Positions 1-12,560 of a stretch of DNA of 64,000 nucleotides are shown here, one piece after another; within the stretch, counting starts at the first letter, position 1; each line of letters opens with the position of its first letter. The translations under genes and the position numbers were made by a program. The DNA comes from Scalesia atractyloides (taxonomy: Eukaryota > Streptophyta > Magnoliopsida > Asterales > Asteraceae): positions 46,323,137 through 46,387,136 of the forward strand of contig CAMTDV010000017.1 in the NCBI GenBank assembly GCA_947069175.1, given 5' to 3'. Under the pieces are notes generated by a model. It did no database searches. It saw only the letters and a program-made list of their open reading frames with translations, and was not told the DNA's origin.

Positions 1-635
1 TCTATGTCTCCATCTCCCAGGTCGCTATCACTGCTGTCATCCTCTTCAGCGTTTTCAGCTTCAACAGCCGGGTCCTGTTCTGGCTCTTCTTCCTCCGGAT
101 CCTCCTCCGGGTCTTCCTCTGGATCCTCCTCTTCTTCCTCTACCGGCACTGGAGGAGCCGGTGCTGGTGCGGGTACTGGTAAAGGTGCCTGATTCTGTTC
201 TAGTTCTTGAATTCTCCAGCTGGACTCAAGAACTCTGTCTTCGAGCCAGTCAGCCCTCAGCTGCTCAGCACGAAGATCTTTAGCTAAAGTGTTACGAGCT
301 ATCTAATTCTCATATTGCTCTTCCTCGAGCTCTCCAGTCTTACCCGTTAATTGTCGTATCATCCATCCCTGTGCTAGGATAGTTTCCTGCATTCTCTCTA
401 GTTGTTCCTGTTGTTTTCTTATCATATCTCTAAGTAGGTCGTTCCCTACTTCTAACGAGTTAACCGGTTTGACCGGCATAGCGATGGTCGGGCGTGAGGA
501 CGACTCCTCTCCTAGAGCGAGTCTTTTCCTAGCAGCTGAGCGTGTCTCCACGCCCTGAGGTGGTGAGGGTTCGACCATAGGTGCCTTCCCCGGCGCCCTT
601 GGTTGTAGAGGTTTGTCGGATGATGATGGTGACAT
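1..635 (-). pseudogene. gag-like ORF of element 1, one in-frame stop
   Basis: The minus-strand frame opens at an ATG at 635 and runs 110 codons to a TAG at 303-305. It then stays open in the same frame to the window edge, so this looks like one ORF with a single premature stop. The first part has a basic, proline-rich start and a glutamine/glutamate-rich stretch that looks like a coiled coil (around residues 65-108). The second part is very acidic, with repeated EEDP units near 70-150. It starts about 190 bases after the primer-binding site, the place expected for gag. No zinc knuckle or capsid motif is visible within the window, so the product is a gag-like protein of unrecognised type. The serine-rich ORF on the opposite strand here is only the mirror image of the acidic run. 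Confidence 0.5.
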
Positions 636-823
636 TGCCTGTTGGGTTGTGTAGTTAGTTACGAGTTGTGTTCATCACAATATACATTTATATTTTACGT
701 AACACAGTTGTAGTACAACATATAACAAGATATCACAGTTCAGTGCCAAACTAAGTCTAGTGTCGTGTAATCAGTTATAGTTTAGGTCTACTTTTAATGC
801 AAACCTGGTTCTTTATAGCTAGA

Positions 824-836
824 GGCTCTGATACCA
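824..836 (-). other. Primer-binding site (initiator tRNA-Met)
   Basis: On the minus strand the bases read TGGTATCAGAGCC, three bases inside the LTR edge at 840. This is the usual plant LTR-retrotransposon PBS, complementary to the 3' end of initiator tRNA-Met. It fixes the element's orientation and marks 840-3585 as its 5' LTR. Confidence 0.88.
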
Positions 837-839
837 ATC

Positions 840-3585
840 TGTCACACCCTCAAATTTCCACTTGCGGAGTTTTACCGCGGGGCGTGTGAACAAACCAGAA
901 TCTGAGACACTAGTAACATCGAACGACTTTATATGATTCGTTTATACGTTTTCCAAAAATTATTTGTTTACCTATTCATAGTTATTTTCAAATTATCTTA
1001 GTTTGGTTTCAAATTTTAGCGGAAGCATTAGTTTTAAAGTTGAGCGGAAGCATTAACGTAAAGTAAAGTAACGGGCGCCAACACAAACGCCAAAACTAAA
1101 GAAAACCCAAACAATATTCGTAAATGAGACTCGATAAAAGATATCTTGACCAATGCAAGTGAGTGCACCTAGAGCTCCTAGCGTCCTGAGAAACATGTAA
1201 AGAAACAAGTGTCAACATTAAAGAAGAGTGAGTTCACAGGTTTTTATAACTTCATTAGTTCGGTTATAAGTTTGTTTCCCCCGTTATCCCTAACCCGGAA
1301 TAACGATATAGTCCCATTATTCCTAACCCGGAATAATAATGATGTTGGTTCCATTATTCCAAACCCGGAATAATATTGTTGTTTCGTTCCATTATTCCTA
1401 ACCCGGAATAATATTGTTGTTTCGTAATTAAGTTCAATGTTAACATGTAGGTAGCGAGCCTAAAGTTATGTCACATAAGTGTTCGCGATCGAAGCTGACT
1501 GTTGTGCCTCCGTGTTGCCAGGCCTATCACTGACCATGGCGAAAGTTAGGCCAAATTATTCACCCGTTGACCATACCCGGTCGGCTAGCGCGACTAGCTC
1601 GGGTGGGGCTTGTCGGGCCCAGTAGTACTACTTATAATTTCCCCGCTATCTAACCCAATACTAACGATCCGAGAGTTTGTCGAGGACTACCGTGATATAG
1701 CTGCTTAGTGACCATAACGTACATTAACATTAACTTAGTTACCGAATAGTTTAACGACGTTAATTTTGTATAACGTAAAGAGATAGAGTTGTAGAGTGTA
1801 TACATGTTTCTCCCCCTGTTGTTTAAAACCGGATAAAAATAGGGGCCGTGAACTCACCTTTAATTGCTCGGTTAGTGTAACACAGAAGTAGCAAATGATG
1901 GGACCGCTAATTGCGTCCTAACAAGTCAACCGATTTAAAGTTAGTGTGTGAACACACTGATACAAACCCTACACATAACTAACACACAATGCGGCACACC
2001 CAATAACAAATTCGAAAACACAATCATGTATGCAAAGTATTATCATACCAAAAGAGTGATCAAACTAACTTATCATGAACACAAATCAACTCATACAACA
2101 CTTTGGTACACACATTCGCAAGTTATCAAGTTTCAGCTTGTACGCTCATAACTAGGCTGTTTTCGAGGATTTTTATAAAATAGTTCCAACTTTTCAAAAA
2201 TTCCAATTTTTTTACAGAAGGTGTCAACTAAACTGTAGAATTTTATGTAAATTTTTCAAGTCCTAACACTTTACCAATTATTCATAAACATTTATATACT
2301 AGGCTGCAGTCAGATTCGTCGCTTTCTGACTGCAGTCCACGGGAGAATTTATTTAAAAATCATCGTTCATCCAATTAACAAAATTCCAGTGGGAGTTTCC
2401 CGGAAATTTCCGTCTCCAGTTTCTGTACAAATTTCGTGACCCAACCCTCTACAGATTATGAGATTCGACTCGATAAACAACTAACAAATTTTCAGAATTT
2501 ACACAGCTTCAGTTACTGCACTTAAACGACCACTTAAAAATATCAAACGACCTCAGAAAAATATGAATCCAGCGCCATTAGAAGAGTTTTTCAAAAATAT
2601 ACGTTTTAGGCTTCAGAAAATCCACTTTTCGATAAATAATGACCAAGTTACAGCCAATCAAAGTTGGCTGTAAATACCATCCAGCAGACTGTTTTCAGCT
2701 TTCATCGCAATAGAACACACTTAAACGATCAAGACTCTAATTAACAACGATCAAGAACAAGTTTATTTGTCATATATCATTATGTACATCAATACCCATG
2801 CAAACCCTAATCATATGATATGATTTTTATCACAAAACGCAGCCTATGATTTTTGTATTCATCCAAGCATCACAATCGCAAATAACTCGCACAATCAATC
2901 AAACTAAACATAAATCATAGCACTTTTCAATCAGTGATTCAAACAATACACACAATCATGATTAAGATATCATAAACCCTAATGTGATTTGCAAAAACAA
3001 TTACAATCCTAACCTTTATACGATGAAGATTAGCGAACCGGGAACAAGATTGGAATCACTTCGGTTTTTGGAGGAAGTTGCGATCGAGAGAGGGGGGGGG
3101 GGGGGCTGCCGTCGGCTTCTTTGAAGCTAGGGTTTCTTGTGTTTTTTTTTTTTTGAAACATACACATACATGCATGCCTATTTATACCAAAACAAGGAAA
3201 AAAGAAAAGGAGAAAGGGGTGGGGTTTGCGGCAGCTAAGGGGGGGTTTTGGGTGGGTAACTTGGGCCTCAAGTTTAGGCTAGTTACTTGGGCCACAAGGA
3301 AGTGAGGTCGACACGTTTCGCGGCTCGGTTCGATTCGGCTATTTATTTAATATATATATTTTATATTTTTTTTATAAACTAATAATCACGAAATCAAAAC
3401 ATGATATAATAACTCATAAAACTTATAAACGTCTAATAACACATAGCACGTAATTCACTCGATAAGTTCACAAAGTTAGCGTAGTTATTTCGAGCGTGTA
3501 ATTTAATTCTCCGAATCAAATTAGCGTAGGAATGAATAACCGTGAAGTAGTGCGTTTAAGATACCTGAAAAACCAGGATGTCACA
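840..3585 (-). repeat. 5' LTR of element 1 (2746 bp)
   Basis: On the plus strand the LTR begins TGTCACACCC and ends GATGTCACA, the same edges as the LTR of the element at 36-50 kb. It is AT-rich and has no convincing ORF. Within it, 1280-1422 holds four copies of an inverted-repeat motif (separate entry), and 3090-3260 holds poly-G, poly-T and purine-rich runs. Both ends are supported by context: a PBS on one side and an abrupt entry into another element's coding sequence on the other. Confidence 0.78.
1280..1422. repeat. Four copies of an inverted-repeat motif in the LTR of element 1
   Basis: The core is ATTATTCC, six bases (TAACCC or AAACCC), then GGAATAAT: an 8-bp inverted repeat with a 6-base loop. 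Copies lie near 1282, 1316, 1351 and 1390, about 34-39 bp apart; the first has a variant left arm. The design resembles the different motif in arrays A to C. Confidence 0.75.
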
Positions 3586-6500
3586 CCACAGCCTCAGCAG
3601 CAACAACAGGCTGCGCGTGGACGAGCCTTCAATTTGAACCATCACCAGGCTCAGAACAACAACAATGTTGTCAACGGTATGTTCCTTGTCAATGGTATTT
3701 ATGCTTCATGTTTATTTGATACTGGTGCCGATAATGTTTTGTATCATTAGAATTTGAAAAGGTTTTAAATGTAAACGCGTTAAACTCCCAAACACTTTCG
3801 ATGTTGAAGTCGCCACCGGAAGAACCGTTACCGTTAACTCTGTCCTGCATGGTTGTACTCTCGATCTCAACAACCACGTCTTCTCGATCAACCTCATACC
3901 TATGCAATTAGGTAGCTTCGATGTCATAGTAGGCATGGATTTTCTTCGTGAAAATCATGCTGAAGTTGTTTGCTTCGATAAGATGATTCGCTTCCCTCTC
4001 TCAAACGGTGATCAGCTACATGTCTATGGCAAAACTCCCTCAAAGAAGTTGATGCTTATGTCATGTACTCAAGCGAGCAAGCATCTGCGAAAGCAATGCG
4101 TTGCCTTCCTAGCCCATATTGTGAACCCTGAGAAAGAAAAGAAAACCTGGAAAGATGTACCCATTGTTTGTGAATTTCCCAAAGTTTTTCCCGACGATTT
4201 ACCCGGTTTACCCCCTACTCGAGATGTTGAATTCCGTATTGATTTGATTCCCGGTGCTACTTCCGTTGCCAAAGCTCCTTATCGTCTGGCACCATCCCGA
4301 AATGCGCGAGCTATCAAGCCAACTTCAAAAGCTTCTTGATAAAGGTTTCGTACGCCCGAGCACTTCGCCATGGGGCACACCCGTCCTTTTCGTGAAAAAC
4401 AAAGATGGGACGTTCCAAATGTGCATCGATTATCGTGAACTTAACAAACTCACGATAAAGAACCGCTATCCCCTTCCTCGAATCGACGACTTATTCGATC
4501 AGCTTTAAGGTGCTACTTGTTTTTCTAAGATCGATTTACGTTCCGGCTATCATCAGTACACGTGTTGGAAGAAGATATTCCGAAAACCGCCTTTCGTACT
4601 CGTTATGGCCATTTCGAATTCGTGGTCATGCCTTTTGGTCATACCAATGCACCCGCGGTCTTCATGGATTTGATGAACCGTGTGTGTAAAGCTTTCTTAG
4701 ATCGTATCATCATTGTGTTTATCGATGACATCCTTATCTATTCGAAGTCGAGAAACGAACACGCGCGCCATCTCCGTTTAGTCCTCGAACTTCTCAAAGG
4801 AAATCGTCTTTATGCTAAGTTCTCTAAATGTGAATTCTGTCTCGAAGAAGTCTAATTTCTCGACCACATCGTTAATAGTCAAGAAATTCACGTCGACCCT
4901 GCCAAGATTGAAGCTGTAAGGAGTTGGATTACACCAAAGAATGCTTCTGAAATGCGTTCATTTCTTGGATTGGCGGGTTACTACCGTCGATTCATCGCCG
5001 ACTTCTCGAAAACCGCCGTTCCGCTTACCGCTTTAACTCATAAAGACAAACCTTTCGATTGGGATTCCAAGCAAGAGGAAGCCTTTCAAACTCTCAAGCG
5101 TATGCTATGCAACGCTCCCGTACTCGTTCTTCCCGACGGAAACGACGAATTCGTTGTTTACTGTGATGCCTCTAATCTTGGTCTTGGTTGTGTTCTCATG
5201 CAATGAGATATGGTTATCGCATATGCGTCTCGACAACTCAAGATTCACGAGAAGAACTACACAACCCACGATCTCGAACTCAGTGCAGTTGTTTTTGCAT
5301 TGAAGATATGGCGACACTACCTTTACGGTACTAAGTGTACGGTCTTCACCGACCATAAAAGCTTCACAACTATCTTCAACCAAAAGGAACTGAATATGCA
5401 TCAACGCCGATGGGTTAAACTTCTCAACGACCACGATGCGAGATACGCTACCATCCCCGCAAAGCAAACGTCGTAGCCAATGCTCTCAGTCGACGAAGCT
5501 ATGTGTGTAGTATTCGTGACTCTCAAGCTTTGAATGATCTCGAAATCATGATTCGCTCCGCCCAATTCGCTTGTTTTAAGGAGAATACCCTGGAGGAAGA
5601 AATGAAATGTGGTGCCAAAACTCAGCTCATTGTTAAACCTAACGGTATCTATTATTATCTCGATCGTATTTGGGTTCCCAACCGTGATAACCTTCGTGAA
5701 TTGCTAATGACCGAAGCTCACAAATCTTGATACTCCATTCATCCCGGAACCGACAAATGTACCAGGATCTTCGTCCTAAGTACTGGCGGCCGGGCATGAA
5801 AAGGATATCGCCGTGTACGTTTCAAAGTGCTTAACCTGCTCGAAGGTTAAAGCCGAGCATCAAAGGCCCTCTGGCTTGCTCGAACAACACGAGATCCCGA
5901 TGTGGAAATGGGAGAGCATAGCTATGGACTTTATTACGAAACTTCCTCGCACTTCCTCTGGTCATGATAGCATTTGTGTTATCGTTGATCGTCTTACCAA
6001 ATCTACGCACTTTATTGCTATACGAGAATACTTTAAGGTCAAACGATTAGCCCGAATCTATACCGACGAAGTCATTTGTCAACACGGGACGCCTCGTGAC
6101 ATCATTTCTAACCGCGACGGTCGCTACTCTCAATCCGCTCTCGGTACTACTCTCAATCTCAGTATCGCTTTTCACCCTCAAACCGACGGTCAGACTGAGC
6201 GCACGATCTGCACCCTCGAAGACATGCTTCGTGCATGCATCATAGATTTCGGTGGTAATTGGGATACGCATTTACATTTTTTGAATTCTCGTACAATAAT
6301 AGTTATCACACCAGCATACAAATGGCTCCTTTTGAGGCACTGTATGGAAGAAAATGTCGATCGCCTATTGCATGGAACGAGATCGGAAAAGCACAAATTA
6401 CCGGTCCCGAGCTGATTCAAGAAACGACGGACAAGTTCCTCCATATCAGAGACAATCTCATGAAAGCTCGAAGTCGTCAAAAGAGTTATGCCGATAAAGG

Positions 6501-6953
6501 CCGCAAGCCCCTGCAGTTCGAAGTGGGAGATCACGTTCTCTTAAAGGTTGCACCTTGGAAGGAGTGATCCGCTTTGGGAAGAAAGGAAAGCTAGCGCCAC
6601 GATACGTAGGTCCCTTTAAGATTCTGGAAAGGATCGGCAAAGTGGCCTATCGACTCGAACTACCGGCGGAACTTAACAACGTCCATCCGACTTTCCACGT
6701 GTCAAACCTCAAGAAATGCCTAGCTGAAGAAAATCTCCACGTCCCCCTCGAGGACTTGCAAATAAACGAGACTCTCCATTTCATGGAAAAGCCTGTCGAA
6801 ATCATGGACCGAGAAACCAAGAAATTACGGCGCTCTCTCATACCTATCGTAAAGGTTCGGTGGGAAGGCAAACACGGTGCCGAGTTCAATTGGGAATTGG
6901 AAAGTGACATGAAGGCTAAATATCCGCATGTATTTGTTACGGTCACTACTTAA
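3586..6953 (+). pseudogene. Decayed gypsy gag-pol polyprotein of element 2
   Basis: Domains in order, spread over several frames: a gag tail and aspartic protease with the DTGA active site (about 3590-3960), the protease-RT linker (to about 4330), and reverse transcriptase (about 4340-4855) with the FIDD form of the catalytic motif near 4722-4733. RNase H follows (about 4950-5480), with a stop after the VLMQ residues at 5204. The integrase region is 5740-6420, and a C-terminal chromodomain-like stretch at 6550-6953 contains a VRWEGKHGAEFNWE motif. At least eight stops or frameshifts break it (for example near 3748, 4337, 4506, 4853, 5204, 5474, 5728 and 6415). Domain order and the C-terminal module suggest a chromovirus, possibly the Tekay lineage; that assignment is tentative. 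Confidence 0.88.
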
Positions 6954-6972
6954 ATTTCGAGATGAAATTTCC

Positions 6973-6987
6973 TAAAGTAGGGGAGAC
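6973..6987 (+). other. Polypurine tract of element 2
   Basis: The purine-rich run AAAGTAGGGGAGAC lies directly before the LTR start at 6988. It is the expected primer for plus-strand DNA synthesis and fixes the LTR boundary. Confidence 0.8.
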
Positions 6988-9289
6988 TGTAACAACTCCA
7001 AATTTCTTTGTAATTTATTTTATTCTTGTTCCCGTGTATTTTGTTTATCTCAACCAATTGTACTCCGAGATTTGGATTATGAAAAGTTTATCTTAATGGA
7101 ATTATGATTTATCACATCTATATCGCATTTAATTGCTTATTAATCGCTAATTCAACGCAATCACAACTAATTATGCAACTATACGAGCCGAGTGTGTTAT
7201 TGTTTAATAAACACATGTGCCATCGCATCGCTTATCTCATCGCATCGCAAAACGCAGTTAATTATGTGGAATTATGTGTGTTATATTTATTTACGTTATA
7301 GTTTAATATCGCTAAAATGCTCGCACGCTCACGCTAATTCGCCTAACACTTCGATAAAACGCTTAATATAACAAACTATTACGAACCGAGTCGCCAAACG
7401 AACTCGTATCGTGAAATAATCGGACAAAACTTGGCCCCTAGGTCAAGTTTGGCCGAACTTGTGCATCATAAGTTCGCCGGAACTTGTCCAAGCCATCAAG
7501 ACCCTCCAACCTCATCAAGTCCACCTGGACTTGTTCTCAAAGCACAAGAAATAACAAGTTCGCCCGAACTTGGTACAACTTCGCCCGAACTTGATGCTCT
7601 AGCTCACCATTCTCACCTCACCTATAAATACCCAGCTCCTGTTCTCATTTGAACTTGCTGCAAGTTCGCCCGGAGCTCCCCAAAACCGAAACCTTTTGTG
7701 TTCTAAGTATGATTCAACCCGTTTTCAGCTACAACAATGTTCTACAACGTTTTACAACGATTTTGCACAAGGCATTGCCTTCGTTTTCATCAAATCTCTT
7801 CTGTTTTACAAAAATCTTCATCTTTTTATACAAAACTTCTGTTTTTCACTCAGATCTATGCCTAGATCTGAGTAAAACCTTTTAAACATTGATTTTACAC
7901 CATATTCGGACTAAATGACGTATTTTTCGTTCACTTTGAAGTGGAACGAGGCGTTGTCACGCTAGATCTCAGATCCCGAAGCACAAGGACGAAAACGTCA
8001 CTTTGCACAAACTAAACTGAACCGTCGAACCTTCAAGTTCGCCCGGATTAGTCCGAGTTTATGTAAAATGGCTAAAACTCACTCCAAAAGACCTATTAAG
8101 CCTTGGTTTTGCTCAGTAGCCTAAGGTTGAACGGATGGACACTCGATTTCCTCAGCAAACGACGCGAAAACGCACGATTTGGATGCCAAAACAGTCAAGT
8201 TCGCTCGAACTTGTCACCAGATTGGTGACCAAGTTCGACCGAACTTGTTCAAATCTTCATCAAATTCATACAAGTTCGCACGAACTTGTGACATCCATCC
8301 GCAAAAAGGACAAGTTCACCCAAACTTGTCTAGTTTCTCAGGAAACTTGACAAGTTCGCCCGAACTTGTACTCTCAGTAAGTTCAGGTATACAAGTTCGC
8401 CCGAACTTGTACTTTCATATACAAGTTCCCCCGAACTTGTCTACCGCTCCTTCACCCGTTAACCATTTCAGCAATTCGGAAGACTGATGCACTTCTGTTC
8501 GCTTACAGGCTGATCCGGCACTCTCCGCAACTCTTCTCAGATCCCTCATCTCTCCCGAAACGCACTAACAGTGAGTATACTTGAACCCTTTTACGCTTAA
8601 ACGCACTTTTGGGTGTCACATATGTTCGTATATCAAAACACATCACACAACTCAAATGCTTATTCGACATCCCGCTTATACATGACTTTACGTGAAATCT
8701 GTTGAACTTTATGTGTTACTTGATTGCTAGTACGCCACCCTTAACATGATAGTATACTAGTGGTTGACCCGCCACCCGGAGGCCCGGGGTTGTTAAGGCT
8801 CGCATTTTTATTTCGCATTTATTTTCCCTTTTAGGATATGAACGCTTGTTCGCATGCCTCGATCAATCGCGGTTTGTTGGTTTGCTCGAATCGAAGTAGA
8901 TACATAGTTCACAACTGTCATGTATGTCATGCGGTGTATGCTAAACGTTTTTATATCTATATTGTACGCAAAACTCATATGCTCACCTTTACTTAATTGT
9001 ATTGACGTCTATTTTAACATATGTAGCAGATTGAGGATATTACTTTGGATGCTTAGATTTAGGTTTTGCTTAGAAAATCATGTAATAAAATCTAGGGGAG
9101 ATCGAATCGGATGTTATGTTTAAGTGATTTGCTTAATATTGTAATGATTACTTTGGATTATATTGTTTAATAGTATGGGATGTTAAACGTTTAGATATTG
9201 TCGCTTAATAGTCGTTATGATGTCTCTTGAGCAATCTGATTCGCATAGTGCCGCGCCCTGATGTTTCCGCCATTGGTTGGGGTGTGACA
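6988..9289 (+). repeat. 3' LTR of element 2 (2302 bp)
   Basis: Starts TGTAACAACTCC just after the polypurine tract and ends GGGGTGTGACA at 9289, where copia gag sequence resumes. A TATA-like TATAAATA lies at 7623-7630. Between 7444 and 8439 it contains array A, at least a dozen copies of an 18-bp inverted repeat. No convincing ORF is present; short ORFs through the array are by-products of the repeats. Confidence 0.8.
7444..8439. repeat. Palindrome array A in the LTR of element 2
   Basis: Consensus CAAGTTCG-NN-CGAACTTG (8-bp arms, 2-base centre). Clear copies start at 7444, 7516, 7555, 8196, 8230, 8271, 8311, 8351, 8392 and 8422, with weaker or partial ones near 7470, 7577, 7661 and 8034. 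In the 8196-8439 block the steps are 34, 41, 40, 40, 41 and 30 bp. The copy at 7516 reads CAAGTCCA-CC-TGGACTTG: both arms have changed so that pairing is kept. Confidence 0.9.
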
Positions 9290-12178
9290 TTAGCCTTATC
9301 CCGAAGTTCCTTTTCTTTCTTGAACTCATCATTTGATTGCTTACCGATCAAATTCTCTTCTTGAACCGTGTTCGTCCCATATACAAACTTCATGTTTTTA
9401 CCTTTGTATTCATGGAATAGGGACTTCTGTTTCCTTTTCGGTTCATCTTCATTAACCTCCAAACCCAACCCTGCTCTCCTGTTCTCAGGAAAATCACTAC
9501 CATTCTTTCGGTAGTTGTTATAATTTTTCTTGGGTTTTGAATAAAATTTCTTTTCATTTATCTCAAGATCATCTGACGAAACTTCCACAAGTTTGAACAG
9601 TTTATCGATTTGATCTTCTTTCACGTTTCAAATCGGAAAGCTATCATCGAAATATAATCTATCAGATTCCTTAACTTTGTACATCACAACGTTAGGATCG
9701 TCACTTAGATCATTTTCCAATGATGTATCGTCATTTTCGGATTGTGATTCCGAATTGTTCAAACTTGATTTGGCGCTTTCAAAGCTTCCGTCATCAGAAT
9801 CATTTCCCAAAACATTTTCTACCACATTTTTCACACCTGCTTCACTGTCATCGTTTGACTTCGTAAAAACTACATCAATGTTTTCAGGCAACTTATCTTT
9901 AGTTTCTGACAAAAGTGTTATGTTTGTTGCCTTTTCAATACCATCCTCTTTCTTGCGGCAGTAACTTGCAAGTAGTGGAGGTGGAACATTTTCGTACTCT
10001 TTACGCTTTGTACCTTTTGGTTTTTTATCATTTTCCTCCGACTTGATCGTAGGAAGAATGTGATCAATGACATAAGTGTTTGTGGTATAGCTTTTCAAAA
10101 GATGTCTCACCCTTTCTGTTTCAATCTTCATGTCTTGAAGCTCTTGTCTTGCTTCAGCAATGATGTTAATATACATGTTAATTGCTTTTTGTTTTTCAAT
10201 TACTGTTGCATTTAACATTGTTATATTAGCACTTAGTTCACGATTAGCTTTTTCGACATTGCAATAAGTTCCTTTCATTTTGTCATAAGCTTCTTTCATT
10301 GTTCAATAATCATAACGAAAATTTTCGTTATACACAGTCATTTCGCTTATGATTTTAGATTTCTCAGCACATTGCTCACAAGGATTTGTGCACTTTGTGC
10401 AAGGTGTTTCAGCCTCCACCACTTTCACAATTTCCTTTTCAATCACTTTTACCTCAGAACCTACCTTCTCAACCTCTGATTTCTTTTCTTCAGTCACTAG
10501 CTCTTGCAATGTGTTCTCGAAGCAACCTGCAACATAAGAATTAGAATTAGAAAACATAGCATTCTTCTCCTGAGTTTCAAGATAAACCATTTCCTCTTCC
10601 TCAGTTCTCTACAGATATTCTTCTAGAAACGCATTTTCTAGAACAGCATCATCAAATGTTGGTTATGATTCATCCACTAACTCTGCCATTATAGCAACAC
10701 CAGTCTTCTTTCCAATGTATTTGTTCCAGTCAAACCCTTCGTCTTCGTGAGACACAACGAGAGCTTATTCGGTTGGTCTTGAAGAGTTATCTTGAACTTC
10801 AACTTGTGTTCTTTTCGGGTACGGCTTGTATTGTAGCGCTTTCTTGTAATAATCGTTAATGTTGCCGAAAGGACTTTGGTTGCCACTTGCTTCTTGGTTC
10901 GTGCATTCGCGTTTAAAATGCCCTTTTTGTTGGCATTTGAAGCATGTGACTTTTGACTTGTCAAACCCAAGCTTGTTACTTGAATTACCAATATCTCTTC
11001 CGGTGAGTGCTACAAACTTGGTAACTCTTCTGATGATTGATGCCAGACTCCACTTGATATCCATCAGTTCCAATTCTTCTTCATCCACCTGATCGTAATC
11101 TTCAGCAGTCATTTCAGGATTTCCGATCTTCCCATCAACTAAACTTTCGTAAGATTCTAGAACAGTAGCAAGCAGTGCTATGTGCTGTTTAGCCACTTTT
11201 TCAGGAAAGGCATTCTTCAGATTAACTGCGATGTTACACTGAAAAACATTCAGATCAGAACTGGATTGGTTTGTCTGATATGACTGATTGTTCTGATTTT
11301 GAAAAGAAGAATTTGAACCAGTGCTTGAATATCCTATGATCGGAGAACTCTAATTTTGTGATGAATAATTCGAGGAATTCATATTCGCACTAAATGCTGT
11401 TTGAATTTTCGGGCTCTGAATCTGAGTATCTTGAACACCTCCTTTGTAATACACACCAACATCTTGAACAACGTTTGCATTCTTTGATTTTGCAATCTTT
11501 AACAACTCCATTTCATGACCTTCTAATTTATCGATGAAAGATGACAACTTTAAATGCCTCCAAGCCGGACTGTTCTTTAAAATCATCAGGTAAGTTGACC
11601 ACTCTCCCTCAGGAAGTGCATCAGCCAACTTTTCTATCTGCTCTTCGGTAGTTCTCTTAATATCATGTCTTCGCATTGGACCATTAGATGACAATATCTG
11701 TCAATCATTTGTTTCATAGTCTCTCCTTTGATCATTGTGAAGATCTCGAATTCTTTCTTGATTAACGCCTTTTTGCTCTTTATCATCTTATCGCTTCCCT
11801 TAAATTTATCACAAAGAGCATGCCACAAATCTTGTGAAGTTTCGCATTCTGGTAGTAATATCAAGATATCTTCCTTCATAGATTGTTATATCAGGCTAAT
11901 CATTTTCTTTTCAGCCACGTACGCATCTTTATCAGCAGGTGTAAACTTAATCAAAGAGAGATCTTGATCGCGTTCATCTTTTGGCCACTTGTATCCGTTT
12001 TCTACCGCAACCCAGCTGTGGAACTGATTGGCTTGTACCCAATTTACAAACTCATTAGCTTCGGAGGTTTTGTAGTAGTACCTATCTCGTTATCCAGATT
12101 CATCTGGTTAACCGCAATAGCATTAGCATTTGATGTAGAAGCCACTTGTGCAGCAAACGCGTTATGGAAATCATCCAT
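9290..12178 (-). pseudogene. Copia gag remnant, several frames
   Basis: The likely start is an ATG at 12178 (MDDFHNAF), followed by a capsid-like region in which WHALCDKFKG and the GEWSTYLMILKN stretch are typical of copia gag. A CCHC zinc knuckle, CFKCQQKGHFKREC, lies near 10905-10950. A long lysine/glutamate-rich segment follows, including the 223-codon ORF 10299-9628 with a coiled-coil-like first half and an acidic second half. Stops or frameshifts occur near 12044, 11634, 11350, 10765, 10590 and 10300. The sequence ends at 9290 where the element 2 LTR begins, so the VTPQP residues that would follow come from the LTR and are not gag. The gag type is clear; the copia lineage is not. Confidence 0.78.
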
Positions 12179-12243
12179 TTTGATAATCTGGAAGCTTAAC
12201 TGAAAACACAGTCCAAACCACTCGAAAACCAATTAGCAACTGA

Positions 12244-12560
12244 CAAGTTCGGTCGAACTTGTGAGAAACACAAATTTTGATTTCAATTTCAGCAAGTTCG
12301 AGCGAACTTCTATGAAATCTACAACTTTTGTCACAAATAATCAAGTTCGGGGGAACTTGTTGTTAGATGATAAGTCGGTCGGACTTGTTGTTAGATTTTG
12401 AGAAAATTTCTCCCTGATTTAAGTTCGAGCGAACTTGATGAGAATTTCCAAAAGAATTCACAAGTTCGGGCGAACTTGTATAGAATTTTCAACAGAATTT
12501 GATCAAGTTCACTTGATGAAATTTTGAAGAATTTTCTAGCAAGTTCGAGCGTACTTGACT
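12244..12560. repeat. Palindrome array B in the copia leader
   Basis: Copies of the CAAGTTCG-NN-CGAACTTG family lie between the primer-binding site and gag, near 12244, 12293, 12342, 12371, 12420, 12461, 12503 and 12540, at steps of about 29, 41 or 49 bp. The copy at 12371 has matched changes in both arms (AAGTC with GACTT). Further copies lie inside the LTR at 13056 and 13076. Confidence 0.85.

Larger units (their letters stand above)
1..3585 (-). mobile_element. Element 1: 5' part of a minus-strand Ty3/gypsy-like LTR retrotransposon
   Basis: Reading the minus strand from 3585 downward there is an LTR (3585 to 840), a primer-binding site complementary to initiator tRNA-Met (836-824), a short leader, and then a coding region that leaves the window at base 1. 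The LTR has matching ends (TGTGACA at one end, GTGTGACA at the other) like the gypsy LTRs elsewhere in this window. The right edge cuts directly into the gag/protease junction of the plus-strand element at 3586, so this element is the younger insertion. The target duplication cannot be tested because the left end lies outside the window. No pol domain is visible, so the gypsy assignment rests on LTR form and PBS. Confidence 0.75.
3586..9289 (+). mobile_element. Element 2: Ty3/gypsy retrotransposon, 5' part displaced
   Basis: Plus-strand remnant running from the gag/protease boundary through pol to a polypurine tract (6973-6987) and a 3' LTR (6988-9289). Its 5' LTR and most of gag must lie beyond the left edge, pushed away by element 1. 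Its right edge falls inside the minus-strand copia gag, so it is younger than the copia element and older than element 1. Order of domains: protease, reverse transcriptase, RNase H, integrase, the Ty3/gypsy order. It cannot encode a working polyprotein. Confidence 0.88.

Noticed and set aside
4..192. Serine/glycine-rich plus-strand ORF
   Set aside because: Mirror image of the acidic repeat in the minus-strand gag-like frame, which continues the ORF at 303-635.
824..836. Initiator tRNA-Met gene fragment
   Set aside because: Only the 13 bases complementary to the tRNA 3' end are present, beside an LTR edge: a primer-binding site. The same holds at 12819, 43038 and 46279.
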